A stretch of DNA of 64,000 nt from Rhizomys pruinosus (Eukaryota > Chordata > Mammalia > Rodentia > Spalacidae): NCBI GenBank assembly GCA_009823505.1, contig VZQC01005589.1, forward strand, positions 396,219-460,218, given 5' to 3'. The notes below the pieces were generated by a model. The model worked only from the letters and a program-made list of their open reading frames with translations, did no database searches and was not told the DNA's origin. A program made the translations under genes and the position numbers. How positions within the stretch are numbered: position 1 is the first letter of the stretch; the number at the start of each line of letters is the position of its first letter. This document shows, in pieces, positions 1-19,323 of this stretch.

Positions 1-126
1 GTCTCCCCAGAGCTTGGGCTTCCAGGAATTGGCCCAGCACACCCAGGCTGTAAGCCTTGTGGTCCTTGCTACCTCAGGGAAGGGTTCTCACCTTGCCTGC
101 CAGTCACCCCCATCCTCTCCCCACAG

Positions 127-222
127 GGCCTGGAGAATTCCTGGCAGCGGCATAGGGAGACTACAGTGTACCTGTATGATCGCCTGCAGGAGCTGGGCCT
201 GCAGCTGTTTGTGAAGGACCCG
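127..222 (+). CDS. Agxt: AGXT third-to-last coding exon
   Basis: The exon follows the acceptor tctccccacag and ends in GACCCG before the donor gtaagg. It encodes 32 residues, from GLENSWQ to FVKDP, in phase 0 at both ends. Bases 1-126 upstream are intron. Confidence 0.95.
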
Positions 223-1130
223 GTAAGGAGCCCAGGGGCCGAGGAGTCAGAGTGCTGAGTGAGCCAGGCTCCAGGCCAGCGGGGATGGTGATGCTGCAAT
301 CAATTGGAAGACTAAGCATAGTGTTTCAGTGGGACCTGAACCTCTCTCCTGCAGCTGGGGTCTCCAGGAACCTCACCCCTCAGCAGCCCATACATAGCAG
401 AGTGGCAAGCTGCTTTCTTCTGCAGTCTGAAGCCAGCATAGATCTGGCAGCCCCAGGGCACCATCGTGAGGGTATGAGTGGTGCCAGCTCATGTGGTTTT
501 TCTCGCAGGCAACCCGGCTACCTACGATCACTACCGTGACCGTGCCTGCTGGCTACAACTGGAGGGACATTACCAACTATGTGCTTGACCACTTCAACAT
601 TGAAATCAGTGGTGGCCTTGGGCCCTCTGAAGGGAAGGTGAGGAGGCTCCTCAGAGGCCAGAGCTCTGTGGCCTGAGAAACAACATACTCCATGTTGAGC
701 CAGCTACACACCCCATCTATGCTGGGTCACTGTAGGCCAGGACAGAAGGGCTATCCCAGGCAGATGTCCTCAGTGGTGAGATCACACATCAGCCTTACCA
801 AGTCCACTCCAAGAGCCTAGTGACTACTCATGCATCCCTTGACTCACTCCCTCTAGTCTACGGGACAGAAGGAAGGGCTGACTCTGGGCCTTGGGCGATC
901 TGCACGAGGCTCTCACTCTGCTTCTTTCATGCATAGCAAATGGTGGTGACCCCATGGGGTGATGCTCTGTCAGGGAAGGGGGGACCACAGAGACTGACAA
1001 CTGCCTGGCCTGTGCCCACTAGGTCCTGCGGATCGGTCTGTTGGGCTGCAATGCCACCAGAGAGAATGTGGACCGAATAGCTGAGGCCCTGAGGGGAGCC
1101 TTGCAGCACTGTCCGAAGAACAGGCTGTAA
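127..1130 (+). CDS. Agxt: Alanine-glyoxylate / serine-pyruvate aminotransferase, C-terminal part (3 exons, gene enters from the left)
   Basis: This is the C-terminal 110 residues of the PLP-dependent enzyme that transaminates glyoxylate to glycine in liver peroxisomes (and mitochondria in some mammals). Coding exons are 127-222, 509-637 and 1023-1130; all junctions are phase 0 with GT-AG ends. Together they correspond to about residues 283-392 of the usual 392-residue protein. Recognisable stretches are [41 protein letters not shown] and [18 protein letters not shown], all characteristic of the small C-terminal domain of AGT. The PLP-binding lysine and the N-terminal targeting region lie left of the window. 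The protein ends in the tripeptide NRL, a PTS1-like signal (KKL in human, NKL in rat as I recall). MAB21L4 lies convergently downstream, as in human 2q37.3. Confidence 0.96.
509..637 (+). CDS. Agxt: AGXT penultimate coding exon
   Basis: The exon lies between the acceptor tttctcgcag and the donor gtgagg and encodes 43 residues, [10 protein letters not shown] through GLGPSEGK. Phase is 0 at both ends. The flanking introns (223-508 and 638-1022) show no other coding sequence. Confidence 0.95.
1023..1130 (+). CDS. Agxt: AGXT last coding exon with stop codon
   Basis: The exon follows gtgcccactag and encodes 35 residues, [15 protein letters not shown] through HCPKNRL, then TAA at 1128-1130. The last three residues NRL occupy the PTS1 position used for PEX5-dependent peroxisomal import. 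Confidence 0.95.
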   Translation, partial: VLRIGLLGCNATRENVDRIAEALRGALQHCPKNRL

Positions 1131-1348
1131 TCATCCTCTCTCCAGACCTGGAGGGACTGGACTGTGGCAGGAACCAAGAGAGTGTCCAAGGGCACCAGGC
1201 TATGGAGCAGCAAAACAACCGCATAGCGCAGCCATGCAAGACAGATGGGGGACAGGTCAGGGAAGGCAGTCTGTCTCCCCACACATGGAATCTTCATCAC
1301 CTTCCAAAGGAACTGCAGTCTTCAGGCCACTGGGCTTTGGGAATACCC

Positions 1349-1354
1349 AATAAA
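1349..1354 (+). terminator. AGXT poly(A) signal AATAAA
   Basis: A canonical AATAAA lies 219 bases after the AGXT stop codon, and GT-rich sequence (tgtgtgggtttgactgtgg) follows about 25 bases later, as expected of a cleavage site. The 3' UTR would therefore be roughly 1131 to about 1375. Confidence 0.8.
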
Positions 1355-1957
1355 GTGCTGGCCAAGAATCTTTTACTGTGTGGGTTTGACTGTGGAAGCA
1401 CGACTAGGGGCCCTCGTTGTCTGCACTGCCCCGAGGGGCACTTTGTTTTGGAGCCTGTGCACAGATCCTTTCCCAGGACTGAGGACATCACGCCCCCGAA
1501 CACACCCTCATATGTACTTCAAGTGAACTACAAGAACCTCCACTCACACTAACAAGATGCCCATGAGCCCATGAACAGGTCCTGAGGATGCAATCACGGA
1601 GCCCACACCCTCCGTCCTGTGAGCCCCGTGACTCCAGCTCTTTCATATCCAGTGGAGGGATCCCTGAGTCCCGCTTCCCCCCTCTGCTTGTCCCCAACTT
1701 CTGGCCCAGCTGTTTGGCCCACTCAGCCCCAGGTATGTTCCGGGCAGCTATACTTGAAGGTCCTCAGGTCCTGAGAGACCCAGAAAGGAAGGCCGGAGAG
1801 TCTCCCTCTTATCAAGTTGTCAGTAGGAATGTAGCCCTGAGCAGAGCATGGTTGGCCTGGTATATCCCCATCCCTGATGTGACTGGTTACTGTCGTGTTC
1901 CGTGCTAGGGCCCTGAGCCAACAGGCTGGTACCCCATGGCTTCTGGTGACTAAAAGA

Positions 1958-2013
1958 GACAGACTAAGGGGACACACAGACTAAGGGGACACACAGACCA
2001 AGGGGACACACAG
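1958..2013. repeat. Short tandem repeat, 18-bp unit x3
   Basis: The unit agactaaggggacacac occurs three times in a row with one substitution (agaccaag in the third copy). It lies just downstream of AGXT in non-coding sequence. Confidence 0.85.
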
Positions 2014-2265
2014 ACTTGCTCACAGCAGAGATCGAGATGGAACAGACAGGGAGGGAACTTTGAGAGAGGAGTATGGAGAACCCAGGACCCAGAATTCCCA
2101 GGGCTCCATGGCCACATGGAGTATTATGGTCTTTGTCCAAAGAACAGTCTTGTCTTGGTTCAGTCTCCCCAGATGCAGGCGCTGAGGTGTAGAAGTGGTT
2201 TGTCTAGGAGGGGACCAGGAACCACCCAATGGACGTCCCCTGACTCTGATCCCACAGACTAGCTT

Positions 2266-2415
2266 TTTTTTTTTTTTTTCGAGACAGGGTCTCCCTGTAG
2301 CCCCAGCTGTCCTGGAACTCACTCTGTAGACCAGGCTGGCCTTGAACTCACAAAGATCCGCCTGCCTCTGCCTCCTGAGTGCTAGGATTAAAGGCATGCG
2401 CCACCACACCCGGCT
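2266..2415 (-). mobile_element. B1 SINE, antisense, with target-site duplication
   Basis: This is a full B1 (7SL-derived) element read on the minus strand. Its poly(A) tail appears as a T run at about 2266-2279, followed by gagacagggtctccctgtag and ending at ccaccacacccggc. A perfect 12-bp duplication, acagactagctt, flanks it at 2254-2265 and 2416-2427, so the insertion is fairly young. Confidence 0.9.
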
Positions 2416-2943
2416 ACAGACTAGCTTTGTGGCACCGACACACACATGTTTTCCACTGTCCACCTGTGTCCAGCATCTCAGAACTTCATGCACATGTCTG
2501 CCTGTTTGTCCTTTCTTGTGTCACACAAATTCTGTCCCTTCACCTGCCTGAATTCACTTCCAGTCTGGAGCTCTGATGAGTAGGTCTGTAAGGCCCCTAA
2601 TTCAAGGCTCCATGTGGCCATATGCTTTCTCGTTCTTGGATAATGAACAAGGGTTTCAGAGTCATGGGCTTCCCTCACTAGAGGATGCTTCACACAAAAG
2701 CTTCAGACACTCCGCATTCTCAGTCAGGTCGTGGTTGCCCCGTCTTCCTATCAGCTATGAAACTGTGTCTAACATGGTTAGAACATTCCCTCCCCTGGAG
2801 ATTGACACTGCCCCTGTCTTTTCATACGCCATTGCCCAGTTGCAAGTATTTTTTTCAAAGTTCAAATATTTGTTCTATGGATTTTTCATCTTTTGGTTGT
2901 TGGTTTGTAATAGCTTTTGAATTGTCGTGGTTGTTGTTATTCA

Positions 2944-2969
2944 TGTGTGTGTTTGTGTGTGTGTGTGTG
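2944..2969. repeat. (TG)n-rich microsatellite
   Basis: This is a short run of alternating TG with two interruptions. It adjoins AT-rich repeat-derived sequence. Confidence 0.8.
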
Positions 2970-3994
2970 GTGTCTGCATCAGTGTCCATGTGTGAAGGCC
3001 AGAGGTCAACATTTGGATGTCTTTTTTCATTGCTTCTTCAGCTTAATTTTTGAGACAGGGTCTTACATTCAACCTAGAACTTGTATTTTGGCTAGGCTGG
3101 CTGGGAGCAAGCCCCTGTCTCTGTCCCTCCTTCCCCCAGCTTTTATGCAGGTGGGTACCCAAACTCGGCAAGCACTTTGTGCCCTGAACCATCTCCCTAG
3201 GGTTGTAATAGGTCAATAAATCCTTGACCTAATCAGAAGTCTTTGTCCAAGTGCTTCCTTGTTCATGGCTCATCTATTCATTTTCCTAATCAAGGCTCTG
3301 AAGAGTAGGTATGTTTAATTTTCGGAGAGTCCTGTGGGTTTTCTTTCTATGGACTATGCTATTTGTATCTTGCTTACTCTGTCTTTTCTACTCTGGAGCT
3401 GTGACACATCCTCCTGTGTTTCCTTTTGCAGCTATGGTGTGGGTCTGTGACTTGCCCATATTAACTGTGTGGAATGGACGTGGGACGAGTGCATTTTTAC
3501 CCATAGTGGTATTGGCAACCCTTGTTAAACAGACTTTGCTTTCTCCATTCAATTGACCTTCCAACCTGGCAAAAATCATTGACTACGTATGCATTGGTCG
3601 GTTTCTGGCCTCCACTCTGCTCTGGCTGCATTTGGTCCTAAGTCAGTCAACCCTGTCCTAAAGGCTGCAGCTACCACCAATAAGTCCCTGTATATAGTTC
3701 TCCCTCACACAGATCTTCCTTATTCTAAATCCTTTGAATTTCCACACATATTTTGAGCTTGTTTTATCCATTTCTGCAGAATTGCTTGCTGGTATTTTAA
3801 TAGTACTTTACCAAATATCAAGTTAAAGACAGTAAGAATCTTCAAAATATCATAAGTTCTAAATTCTTGAGTATGGCTTTAAGTTTCTCTAAGAATGTTT
3901 CAGGTTTTCACTGTAGATATCCTGCATCTTTGTTGGATTTATTCCTAGGGGTTGTTATTTTATTGATATGAAAAATGGTATTTCATTTTTTCTT

Positions 3995-4208
3995 TTTAAA
4001 AACATATTTTATTATTTTTTATGTGTATGAGTGTATTGCCTTCATGTAAGTGCACCCATGTTGTACAGTGCCCATGGAAGTTAGAAGAGGGTGTCCAATC
4101 CCATGGAACTGGAATGGTTATTAGCCACCATGTGGGTGCTGGAAATTGAGTCTGGGTCCTCTGAAAGAAGAGCCAGTCCTCAAACCCACTGAGCCATTTC
4201 TCTAGTCC
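3995..4208 (-). mobile_element. tRNA-derived SINE (B2/B3 type), antisense, diverged
   Basis: The element runs from an A/T-rich tail (tttattattttttatgtgta) through agaagagggtgtccaatccc and accatgtgggtgctgg to cactgagccatttctctagt. That is the reverse complement of the tRNA-like head of B2-class SINEs. It has drifted more than the B2 copies at 26.5 and 34.3 kb. Confidence 0.7.
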
Positions 4209-4261
4209 CGATTTCAGTTTTTTCTTTCCACATGTTTTTTTTTTAATATGGTTTTGTTGGT

Positions 4262-4420
4262 ATTGTTTGTTTGTTTGTTTGTTTGTAGACAGAAACTCTC
4301 TATGTAGCCCTGGCTGGCCTGGAACTTGCTGTGTAGACCAGGCTGGCCTTGAACGCACAAAGATCTTCCTGCGTCTGCCTCCTGAAGGGACTAATCGTGT
4401 GTCCTGCCACACCCAGTTAT
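4262..4420 (-). mobile_element. B1 SINE, antisense, diverged
   Basis: A (TTTG)n tract precedes tagacagaaactctctatgt and gaccaggctggccttgaac, ending near gtcctgccacaccca. This is a diverged B1 on the minus strand. Confidence 0.75.
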
Positions 4421-4735
4421 TTTTTTTAATGTTCACCTTGTATCTACTTGCCCTATTAAGTTCATAGTTCTAGTGATTTCCTTGCAGATTTCTTTGCATC
4501 TTCTAGGTAGATACTCAAGTTGCCTGAGTGACAGCAGTTATCCATCCTTTCCAGTACTCATTCGTTCACTGATTTACTTTTTCACCTCACTGCATAGGCA
4601 AGGATCACAAATACAAAATGAAATGATGAGAGTTAAGCACTGCTGCCCTGGAGAACGTATTTAATGTTCTAATCTTCGTTTATTTGTTATTAGTGTGTTC
4701 GTATGTGAATGACGTGTCCTTGTGACTGTGGACAC

Positions 4736-4898
4736 ACATGTAGCAGCACACGCATGTTGCAGCATGAGCATGTGGCAGCATGCGCATGTGGCAGCACATG
4801 CATGTTGCAGCACACGCATGTTGCAGCACACATGTGTGGCAGCACACGCATGTGGCAGCACACGCATGTGGCAGCACACGCATGTGGCAGCACACACC
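4736..4898. repeat. 16-bp minisatellite, about 10 copies
   Basis: The consensus unit is ggcagcacacgcatgt, repeated head to tail about ten times with a few substitutions; the last units are the most uniform. Because 16 is not a multiple of three, the array stays open in several frames on both strands, which makes short spurious ORFs. The acacgcatgtg core alternates purine and pyrimidine. Confidence 0.93.
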
Positions 4899-5064
4899 TG
4901 GAGGTCTGAGAACACTTTGGGAGCTTGTTCCCTCTTCTTTTACCATGGGTTTGATTTTCAAGCGAGGTTTTCCAGGTTTCCTGCCTTTTCCACTACCGAG
5001 TGTGCTCACAGTGCTTTGCTTCCTGACCATTCCCCAGTATTTCCTGATGAATCTCTTATTTTCT

Positions 5065-5216
5065 TTTTTTTTTGGTCTTTTCGAGACAGGGTGTCCCTGT
5101 AGTCCCAGCTGTCCTGGAACTCACTCTGTAGACCAGGCTGGCCTTGAACTCACAAAGATCCACCTGCCTCTGCCTCCCAAGTGCTAGGATTAAAGGCATG
5201 CGCCACCACGCCCAGC
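5065..5216 (-). mobile_element. B1 SINE, antisense, with 16-bp target-site duplication
   Basis: This is a full antisense B1 with a T-run tail and the 3' end ccaccacgcccagc. The duplication gaatctcttattttct is perfect at 5049-5064 and 5217-5232, which marks a recent retrotransposition into the old L1 sequence. Confidence 0.93.
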
Positions 5217-5835
5217 GAATCTCTTATTTTCTGTATCACATTTGTCTGATCTAGGTATTGAGGTTATGAATTGAACAAAATTTTCTTCTCCTTTCATTTC
5301 TGGTAAAGTTAATTTAAAACTACAACTGTTTTCTTTCCCTTGTGCATTTGGTAGAAAGGCCCAGTGTTTAAGAACTTTATTAAGTTTATTTAATGAATTT
5401 AATGATTTTCAATGAATCCAGGGTCTCTTTATGAAGCTCAGGTTGGCCTCAAACTCAGCCTTCTTGGAAAGCAGTCATACATGGGCTTCTTCAGATTTTC
5501 ATCTTCTTACCGTGTCAGTTAGCCACTGCACATCTGCCTTCACCAGGCTGCTGACTGTGTTGCTGTGAAATCATCCACAGTTGCTATTATGTCCATTGGG
5601 TCTAGTGATTTCTATTTCTTCGCTCTGATATTTGTGATTTATATTTTCTCCTTTCTTTTCTGTTGATTGGCCTTGCTAGAACGTTTCATAATTTAATCAG
5701 TTTCTCCAAAACACCAGCTCTGTTATTTTCCCCTATTCCTTCTCTCCTTTTGAGTTCTCCTCTCATCTTTCTTTGTCTTATTTTGGTTTTGATTTATTAT
5801 TTTTCATTGTTTTTACATTTTTATTTCTTTTACTT

Positions 5836-5970
5836 TGTGTGTGTGTGTGTGTGTGTGTGTGTACACATGCCACAATTCTCTCCTTTTACCATGTGGGTTC
5901 TGAGAATTGAACTCAGGTCATCTCACTGGACAGCAGGCTCCCCTATCTCCTGAGCCATCTCTCTGGCTAG
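5836..5970 (-). repeat. (TG)n microsatellite followed by a partial antisense B2-class SINE
   Basis: A run of about 13 TG units (5836-5862) leads into caccatgtgggttctgag-like sequence and ctgagccatctctctggct. The latter is the reverse complement of a B2/B3 head. Microsatellites commonly grow in the tails of such SINEs. Confidence 0.65.
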
Positions 5971-6085
5971 CCTTTTAAATTTTTGAGAAATTCTTAATTG
6001 GTATGTAATATTTGTCCATATCCTTGTGGGCTGCTCCTGTTTTTCTAGCTTCTTACAGTGGGAGCTTAGATAGATGATTTTTAAA

Positions 6086-6212
6086 CACTCAGAGGCAGAG
6101 ACAGATGGATCTCTCTGAATTCAAAGCCAACCTGGTCTGCATAGAGAATTCTAATCCAGCCAAGACTACAAAGTGAGACAGATCTCAATAATGGTAATAA
6201 TAATAATAATAT
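6086..6212 (+). mobile_element. Partial, diverged B1 SINE with (TAA)n tail
   Basis: The phrase aggcagagacagatggatctc, then aaagccaacctggtctgcat, matches the B1 body in the plus orientation. A short (TAA)n tract follows at 6195-6211. The 5' third is missing or unrecognisable. Confidence 0.6.
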
Positions 6213-7242
6213 CCCCTTGGCTTTTCCTGTGCTCACAGATCTCGTTTCCACTAAGTGCAGCCATCCTGACTCATACTCAGGTGGGCCTGGGTCCTTTACA
6301 AACTCTGTTCCCGGGACACCATGGTGTTTCCCTTGGGCTCCTTCATCTTAGGCCCTGGTCCCACAGCCTGCAGAGGCCCTGGGGATATGCTCTCGTTGTG
6401 TGCTTACTCTGACAAATACCATCAGTCCTTAGAGGACACTTGGGGCACTGGGTGGCCTGCACACATACGGGACTGTAGGTTCCCTCCCACAGATCCTGGG
6501 GTGCAACCTGCAGATCTGAAGGCAAGAGTAGACATCACTGCCTGCCAAAGATGATGGGAGATAGAAGCTGTCCCTGGGATGCAGGCAGGCTCCTGTGGGC
6601 TGATGAGAGGACATATATGGATGCAGGAAGGGGGCACTCTGCAGTGATGGAGAAGCAGGTGGAACTAGCATGTGGTATTTCCTCTACTGGCTTCAGTTAC
6701 CCCTGAACTAAGGAGTAGGGACATCAGGCCAGGGAGACGTTCTCTACCTGATGGTGGAGAAGGTTTGAAATCATTTGTTGCACATGAGCCTCTTGCAGTC
6801 TTGGGTTTCTATATTTTCACTGAAGGGTGCAGAAAGTGGAGGTGTCTCTCCACAGGGTACACTGGGGCATTACCTTGTTCAGTACTACAAAGTATTTCAT
6901 CCCCACAGAGTACTATGTGACACAGACAGAGACAAGCCCCACGCTTCAGTCTCATGCCCGCACCACCTCTCCTCAGTGTCATGCCGTGGATGGATCAATG
7001 TATTCTGGGAAGCACATACCCATCCATCTCAAGCCCTATATCTGGAACGTGGAACATGGCTGCCCCAAGACCCATTGCCTGCCACTCAGACTCTCACAGC
7101 CAATCCTTGGACAGAAGTCCTTGGAGACTAAGTCCCTCCACCACTCACTCAAATAGAAGTTCCCCACCCCCAACACACACTTCTTTTCCAAGAGTTCCAG
7201 GAACCTCTGCACAGTAGCAGAGCCTCTGCAGGCGGGCCTGGC

Positions 7243-15234
<7,992 letters not shown>

Positions 15235-15316
15235 TCAGCTCTCCATGGGCAGAGTTCCAGAGTGACAGGCTCTGTGCAGCAGGTTAAATATCTGAGCCAA
15301 GGCCTTTGAAGTGGAG

Positions 15317-15323
15317 TGAGTCA
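15317..15323. promoter_or_regulatory. Candidate AP-1 site upstream of MAB21L4
   Basis: A perfect TGAGTCA lies 176-182 bases upstream of the chosen MAB21L4 start codon. AP-1 sites are common in epidermal promoters, which would suit the reported expression of MAB21L4. A 7-mer occurs by chance often, so this is weak. Confidence 0.25.
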
Positions 15324-15959
15324 GTACTTAATAACTAGGAATGTCAAGGGAGCTGTCCACAGAGGCAGAAGCCCAGTCTGCTTACCACTCTCTTCCCTCC
15401 TAAATCTTAGGCCCAGGACACAACGGCCTAATCTGGAAAGGAGGCTATGTGCCTGATGCTTCACATCCCACCCCATCCCAAAATCTGGACACAGTGTCTG
15501 TGAAACAAGTCTTTCCTGCCCAAGCTCCCCAACAGACTGGGGACACACAGGTGTCCCAATGGCTCAGATGGCGTGGTAGGGGCCACTACCTCTCTGGGGC
15601 AGCCTGGAGAGCAATAAGCCTCAGGTCAGACACCTGTGTGTACCAGCCCTCCCCCCACCTGCCATCCACATAGCTTCCCAGCTCTGGCAACGCAGGCTGC
15701 CCACCCTGCCCCTCCAGCCTCCCTCTGAGAGGAGCCAGCACCCACCTGGCCAGGAGCTGTCCCTGTTTTGTTCCAGGGGAAGCAGCCTCTGGCTCCGCCT
15801 CGTGGTGGAAAGTCTCACCCCATAGGCCTCTCCACACCTGCCAGTGCCCTGCCCATGCCTCCTCCCTGCTCAGTACTGTGCAAGCCCAGACTGGCCGGAA
15901 GGAGCCGCCCCTAGTGACCCTCGGCCCCCAGTGGAGGCCAAGCACAGAGGCAGCTCAGT

Positions 15960-16025
15960 GCCTAGTGTGCAAACAGCCTACACGGTGATGGCTCCTAGTG
16001 TGCAAACAGCCTACACAGTGATGGC
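15960..16025. repeat. 33-bp direct repeat x2
   Basis: The unit beginning cctagtgtgcaaacagccta is repeated immediately, with one substitution (acacggtgat versus acacagtgat). It lies about 0.8 kb upstream of MAB21L4 exon 1. Confidence 0.9.
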
Positions 16026-19000
16026 TCCACACAGGCACCTTCTCTGCAGCCACCCTACACATGGCCTCAGACCCCAGGGAGCTGCCCTGAGTCAGAACTA
16101 CGAGCTCTGTCTATATGGCTGCCCAGCATGCAGCTGCCCCTTCTTCTAGCTGCTCAGGGTCCAGAGTCCTGGCTGCCTCTGTGCCCTGCATTGGCCTTTG
16201 CTGTGTCCCGCCAGCTATCAACACTGTAGCCTGCAGGAGGCGACGGTGCAGCCCTAGACAGCTTAGTCTCAACCCTCAGCCTCAGCAGCAGGGCCTGGCA
16301 GTCCCTGCCTTGTTCAGACCCTAGGCTTCCTCAGTCTTGCTTTCCCCTCCACCTCACTAAAGTCTCTCAAAGTGGCCTAGAGACCCAGCCACCCCTTTCC
16401 CCTTGAGTAAAGTGATGCCTAAGCTCTTTACACTGTAGACTCCCCTTCCCCCCAATATTAGCTCCCCTCCCCTCCTGACACCTGAAGCGTCCAGCAGGAC
16501 GGGCCTCTGTCTTTCCTTATTTGGCTCTTCTGGAGGGTAGTAAAAGCCTGGTGGTGGCTAACTTCCCAGGGCTGGGGTGGCCCCAGCCTCCTCCTCAGTG
16601 TGTCCCACATCAGGGCTTGATACCCATATACAGCATGGACAACTCTGGGAGAGGTGCACAATCGGGAGCTGGACTTGGGCTCTGCCTGAACCTGCAAGGA
16701 CATCACAGGGACTTGATGGAGAGAGGACAGAGCTGCTGGCTGTGTGAATACGGTAGCTGTCCTGACCACCCAGGCAGTGTGTGACCACGAAATAACTAGT
16801 GGGAACTAACCAGGCCTGTCACTCTGCAGAACCCCGAGGGGAGGTATGTACAGCAAGTAGTGTCCAGAAGGCACGGTGAAGCCCAGAGTAGTCAGCACAG
16901 CTGGAGGAGCCCATGGGTTCCACAGGGCCTTGGTGACACGACCACACCACAAATGTATGTGTTCATGTCGGTTCAACTTCTCAGTGTAGCACAGGGACAA
17001 ACGCCAACGCCGCGTTTCAGGAATTCCCAGATACTCTGTTAAAGACTGGCAGGGAGGGGACATTCCAGGTAGAGTCCATGAAATGGGCCCCTGAGAACTA
17101 TAAAAGCGCAGGCCCCCCACTGCCTCAGCATTTCACGTGTGGCCTGGTAGCAACAGACTCTGCTTGGGTGTTATGTTCCTTGGCCTGCAGCTCTCCACAC
17201 CAGACTGGATTCCAGGACACAGAGGCTGGGAGCCCCAGGTCAATGTGCTGGGGGCTGAGCTTGCTCCAGAGGCTCCAGGGGAACAGTGTGGGCTCCTTCA
17301 GGTCTCGCAGTTGAGCTGCCTTGGTGCTGTCACTCTGTCTCTGCTCGTCTTCAGAATGTCCTCCCCTGTGTTCTCCTGACTTCTGTTATCTGTTAGGACA
17401 GTTGAGGTGGCATTCAGGGCTACCAGATAAAGCCTCCCATCCTCACTCTTACCTCGTGAGGGCCACTCGCAGACTCGGGCACTGTCAGTGGCCGTTCTCT
17501 GGCCTGCCACAGTGGGCATTCCGTATGGCACCACCCCAGGACCTCTGCAGATGCAACCACCGGGGTTCTGCACTCACTTGGGTCCTGGGTGGCCATGTGG
17601 ACTTTCCAGCCCACTTGAAATTGTCAAGTCTCCACTAGGCAATTCTGCACCAATCTCCAGAGTTTGTAACAGTGACTAAGGAAGCCCACCAGATGGCAGG
17701 TGCCAGCTAGTGCTCTGAGAAGGGTCAGCTGAGGTCCACACTCGTGGAGGACCTTGGGAATAGTTCCTCTTCTCTGGTGAGCAGTAACTCTTCTCTCTGG
17801 AACACTGTGGTTCAACAGGGCACCATGCCCAGAATGGTGCTACAACTCTGGTGTAGACACAGAAAATCAAGTTCTAGGGGCAGATGTGTTCAGAAGCCCT
17901 CTCCATCTGATTCAGGGAGAGTCACTGCCCTGTCTGGGCGTGAAGTCTTTGACCAAGAGTGAGACCTCGTGAGATGTGCTCTAAGCTGCCTTCACTGTGA
18001 CAGAGCCCAACAGCGTCTCAGCCACTCAGAGCTCCTTGATGCAGACACCTCTCCTGGGGAAGGAAGCATCTGTGTTGAAATGGGAAGCCCAGGTTCTCAG
18101 GTAGAATGGCAGGACTCACCACACTGGACAAACCCAAGGCCTTGCTTCCAGCCTGTGCCCAGTCCCTGTCCCTGGCATCATGATCTAACTCCAAGGTGTG
18201 TGACTGACAAAGAATGGGGCTCCCAGCTAAGTTAGGGTTGCTCTGAGATGCAAACTGAACTTGCAGGAAAGGTCATAGACATTACTTGTTTATCTGGAAT
18301 TCCAACCAAATAAGGAAACCCGCATCTTAGTTGTCCTTCTGCCCCTCACTTCATGAGCTACTCAGAAGTAGAGTGTGCACCTGCCCACCCAAAAGGGTCA
18401 AAATGAGAGCAAGTTGCCTTGGGAGTGATCTGCATCAGTCCCGTGTCCTACCTAGGGGTGCATTGAGAACTCCAGGCTTGCCATCTGTGGGACAGGCAGA
18501 TGACTTGAGGTGAATACTCCTCAGGAAGTCTGAAAGCTGGGGACAGGGAGCAAGGTCTGGTTTGGGGTGACAAAATAGCTTTGTTTGGCTGCAACAGCCA
18601 GGAGAAGGGACAAAGGAGCCAACAGGTGCCCACATCATGGGAGCCAGGTCTGGGCAGCTCTGACTACATCCAGGCTGCCTCGGGGTGGCCAGCCACCCAA
18701 GAGCAGAGCTGAGCAGGGTCTGCTGTACCCCGACTAAGCTGGCTCTCCAGGGGAGGCCAGATGGTCACCGTCATCCTAAGAGTTAAGGAAGGAGCTATAT
18801 GTGGAGGAGGGTGGGGGGTACCAGCCTGCTCGGTTTCCCCAAGACTGTGTTCAGCCAACTGACAACCTGAGCAGTCCTGCCCTATGTTTGCTGGAACTGG
18901 GAAGGTGAGGGCCAAGCTTAAACCCAGCAGATGAGGGATGAGGGAAAGGGGAGACGGTATCTCTCAGGGTCCTTGATTTCACCAACAAGCCTCAAAGGGT

Positions 19001-19290
19001 ACCAGGCAGGGGCTGGTGCTACAACTTTCTAGTTGTTAGGTTTTGTTTTTTTTTTTTCCACTTGGCTGGTACTTCACAGCATGCACCACAGGTTGGTTGA
19101 GAGCCGGGCTAGCCTTACTCCTCCCTAGACCCTCACCTGGCCTGGGGAAAGGCAGTGCAGGAATAAGGACTAGGGAGGAAGTTGTGCAGGGAAGGGAGGC
19201 TAGGCCTTGGGAGATGGGGGACCCATTTTCTCCACCTGACCAGCTTCCATATGGAGGAGTGGTCCAGGCCATGGGAGGAGACCACCTGCC

Positions 19291-19323
19291 TGACCCTAAC
19301 CTGACTCTAACCCTAACCCTACC
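19291..19323. repeat. Short telomere-like CCCTAA cluster
   Basis: The bases tgaccctaacctgactctaa followed by ccctaaccctaccc give about five degenerate CCCTAA hexamers. This is a remnant-sized array compared with those at 31.2 and 31.6 kb. Confidence 0.7.

Larger units (their letters stand above)
3230..6070 (-). mobile_element. Old L1 (LINE-1) fragments, antisense, interrupted by SINEs
   Basis: Stretches such as 3720-3990, 4425-4560 and 5570-5770 read on the plus strand like the reverse complement of the 3' half of a mammalian L1 ORF2. Typical phrases are ttgttggatttattcctagg and tttctgttgattggccttgc. The copy is heavily diverged, has no long open frame, and is split by SINEs and a minisatellite. 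Subfamily and exact limits cannot be set by eye. Confidence 0.6.
1375..7242. other. AGXT-MAB21L4 intergenic region (convergent genes)
   Basis: I see no protein-coding exon here. The stretch from about 3.2 to 6.1 kb is AT-rich, old antisense L1 sequence interrupted by SINEs and a 16-bp minisatellite, listed separately. Between 6.2 and 7.2 kb the sequence is unique-looking and without recognisable coding content, and would include the MAB21L4 3' UTR. I could not identify the MAB21L4 poly(A) signal with confidence. Confidence 0.6.

Noticed and set aside
4661..5030. Cys/His/Ala-rich open frames on both strands near 4.7-5.0 kb, resembling a metal-binding repeat protein
   Set aside because: They come from the 16-bp minisatellite, whose period is not a multiple of three, so all frames repeat the same motif set. 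No gene context exists.
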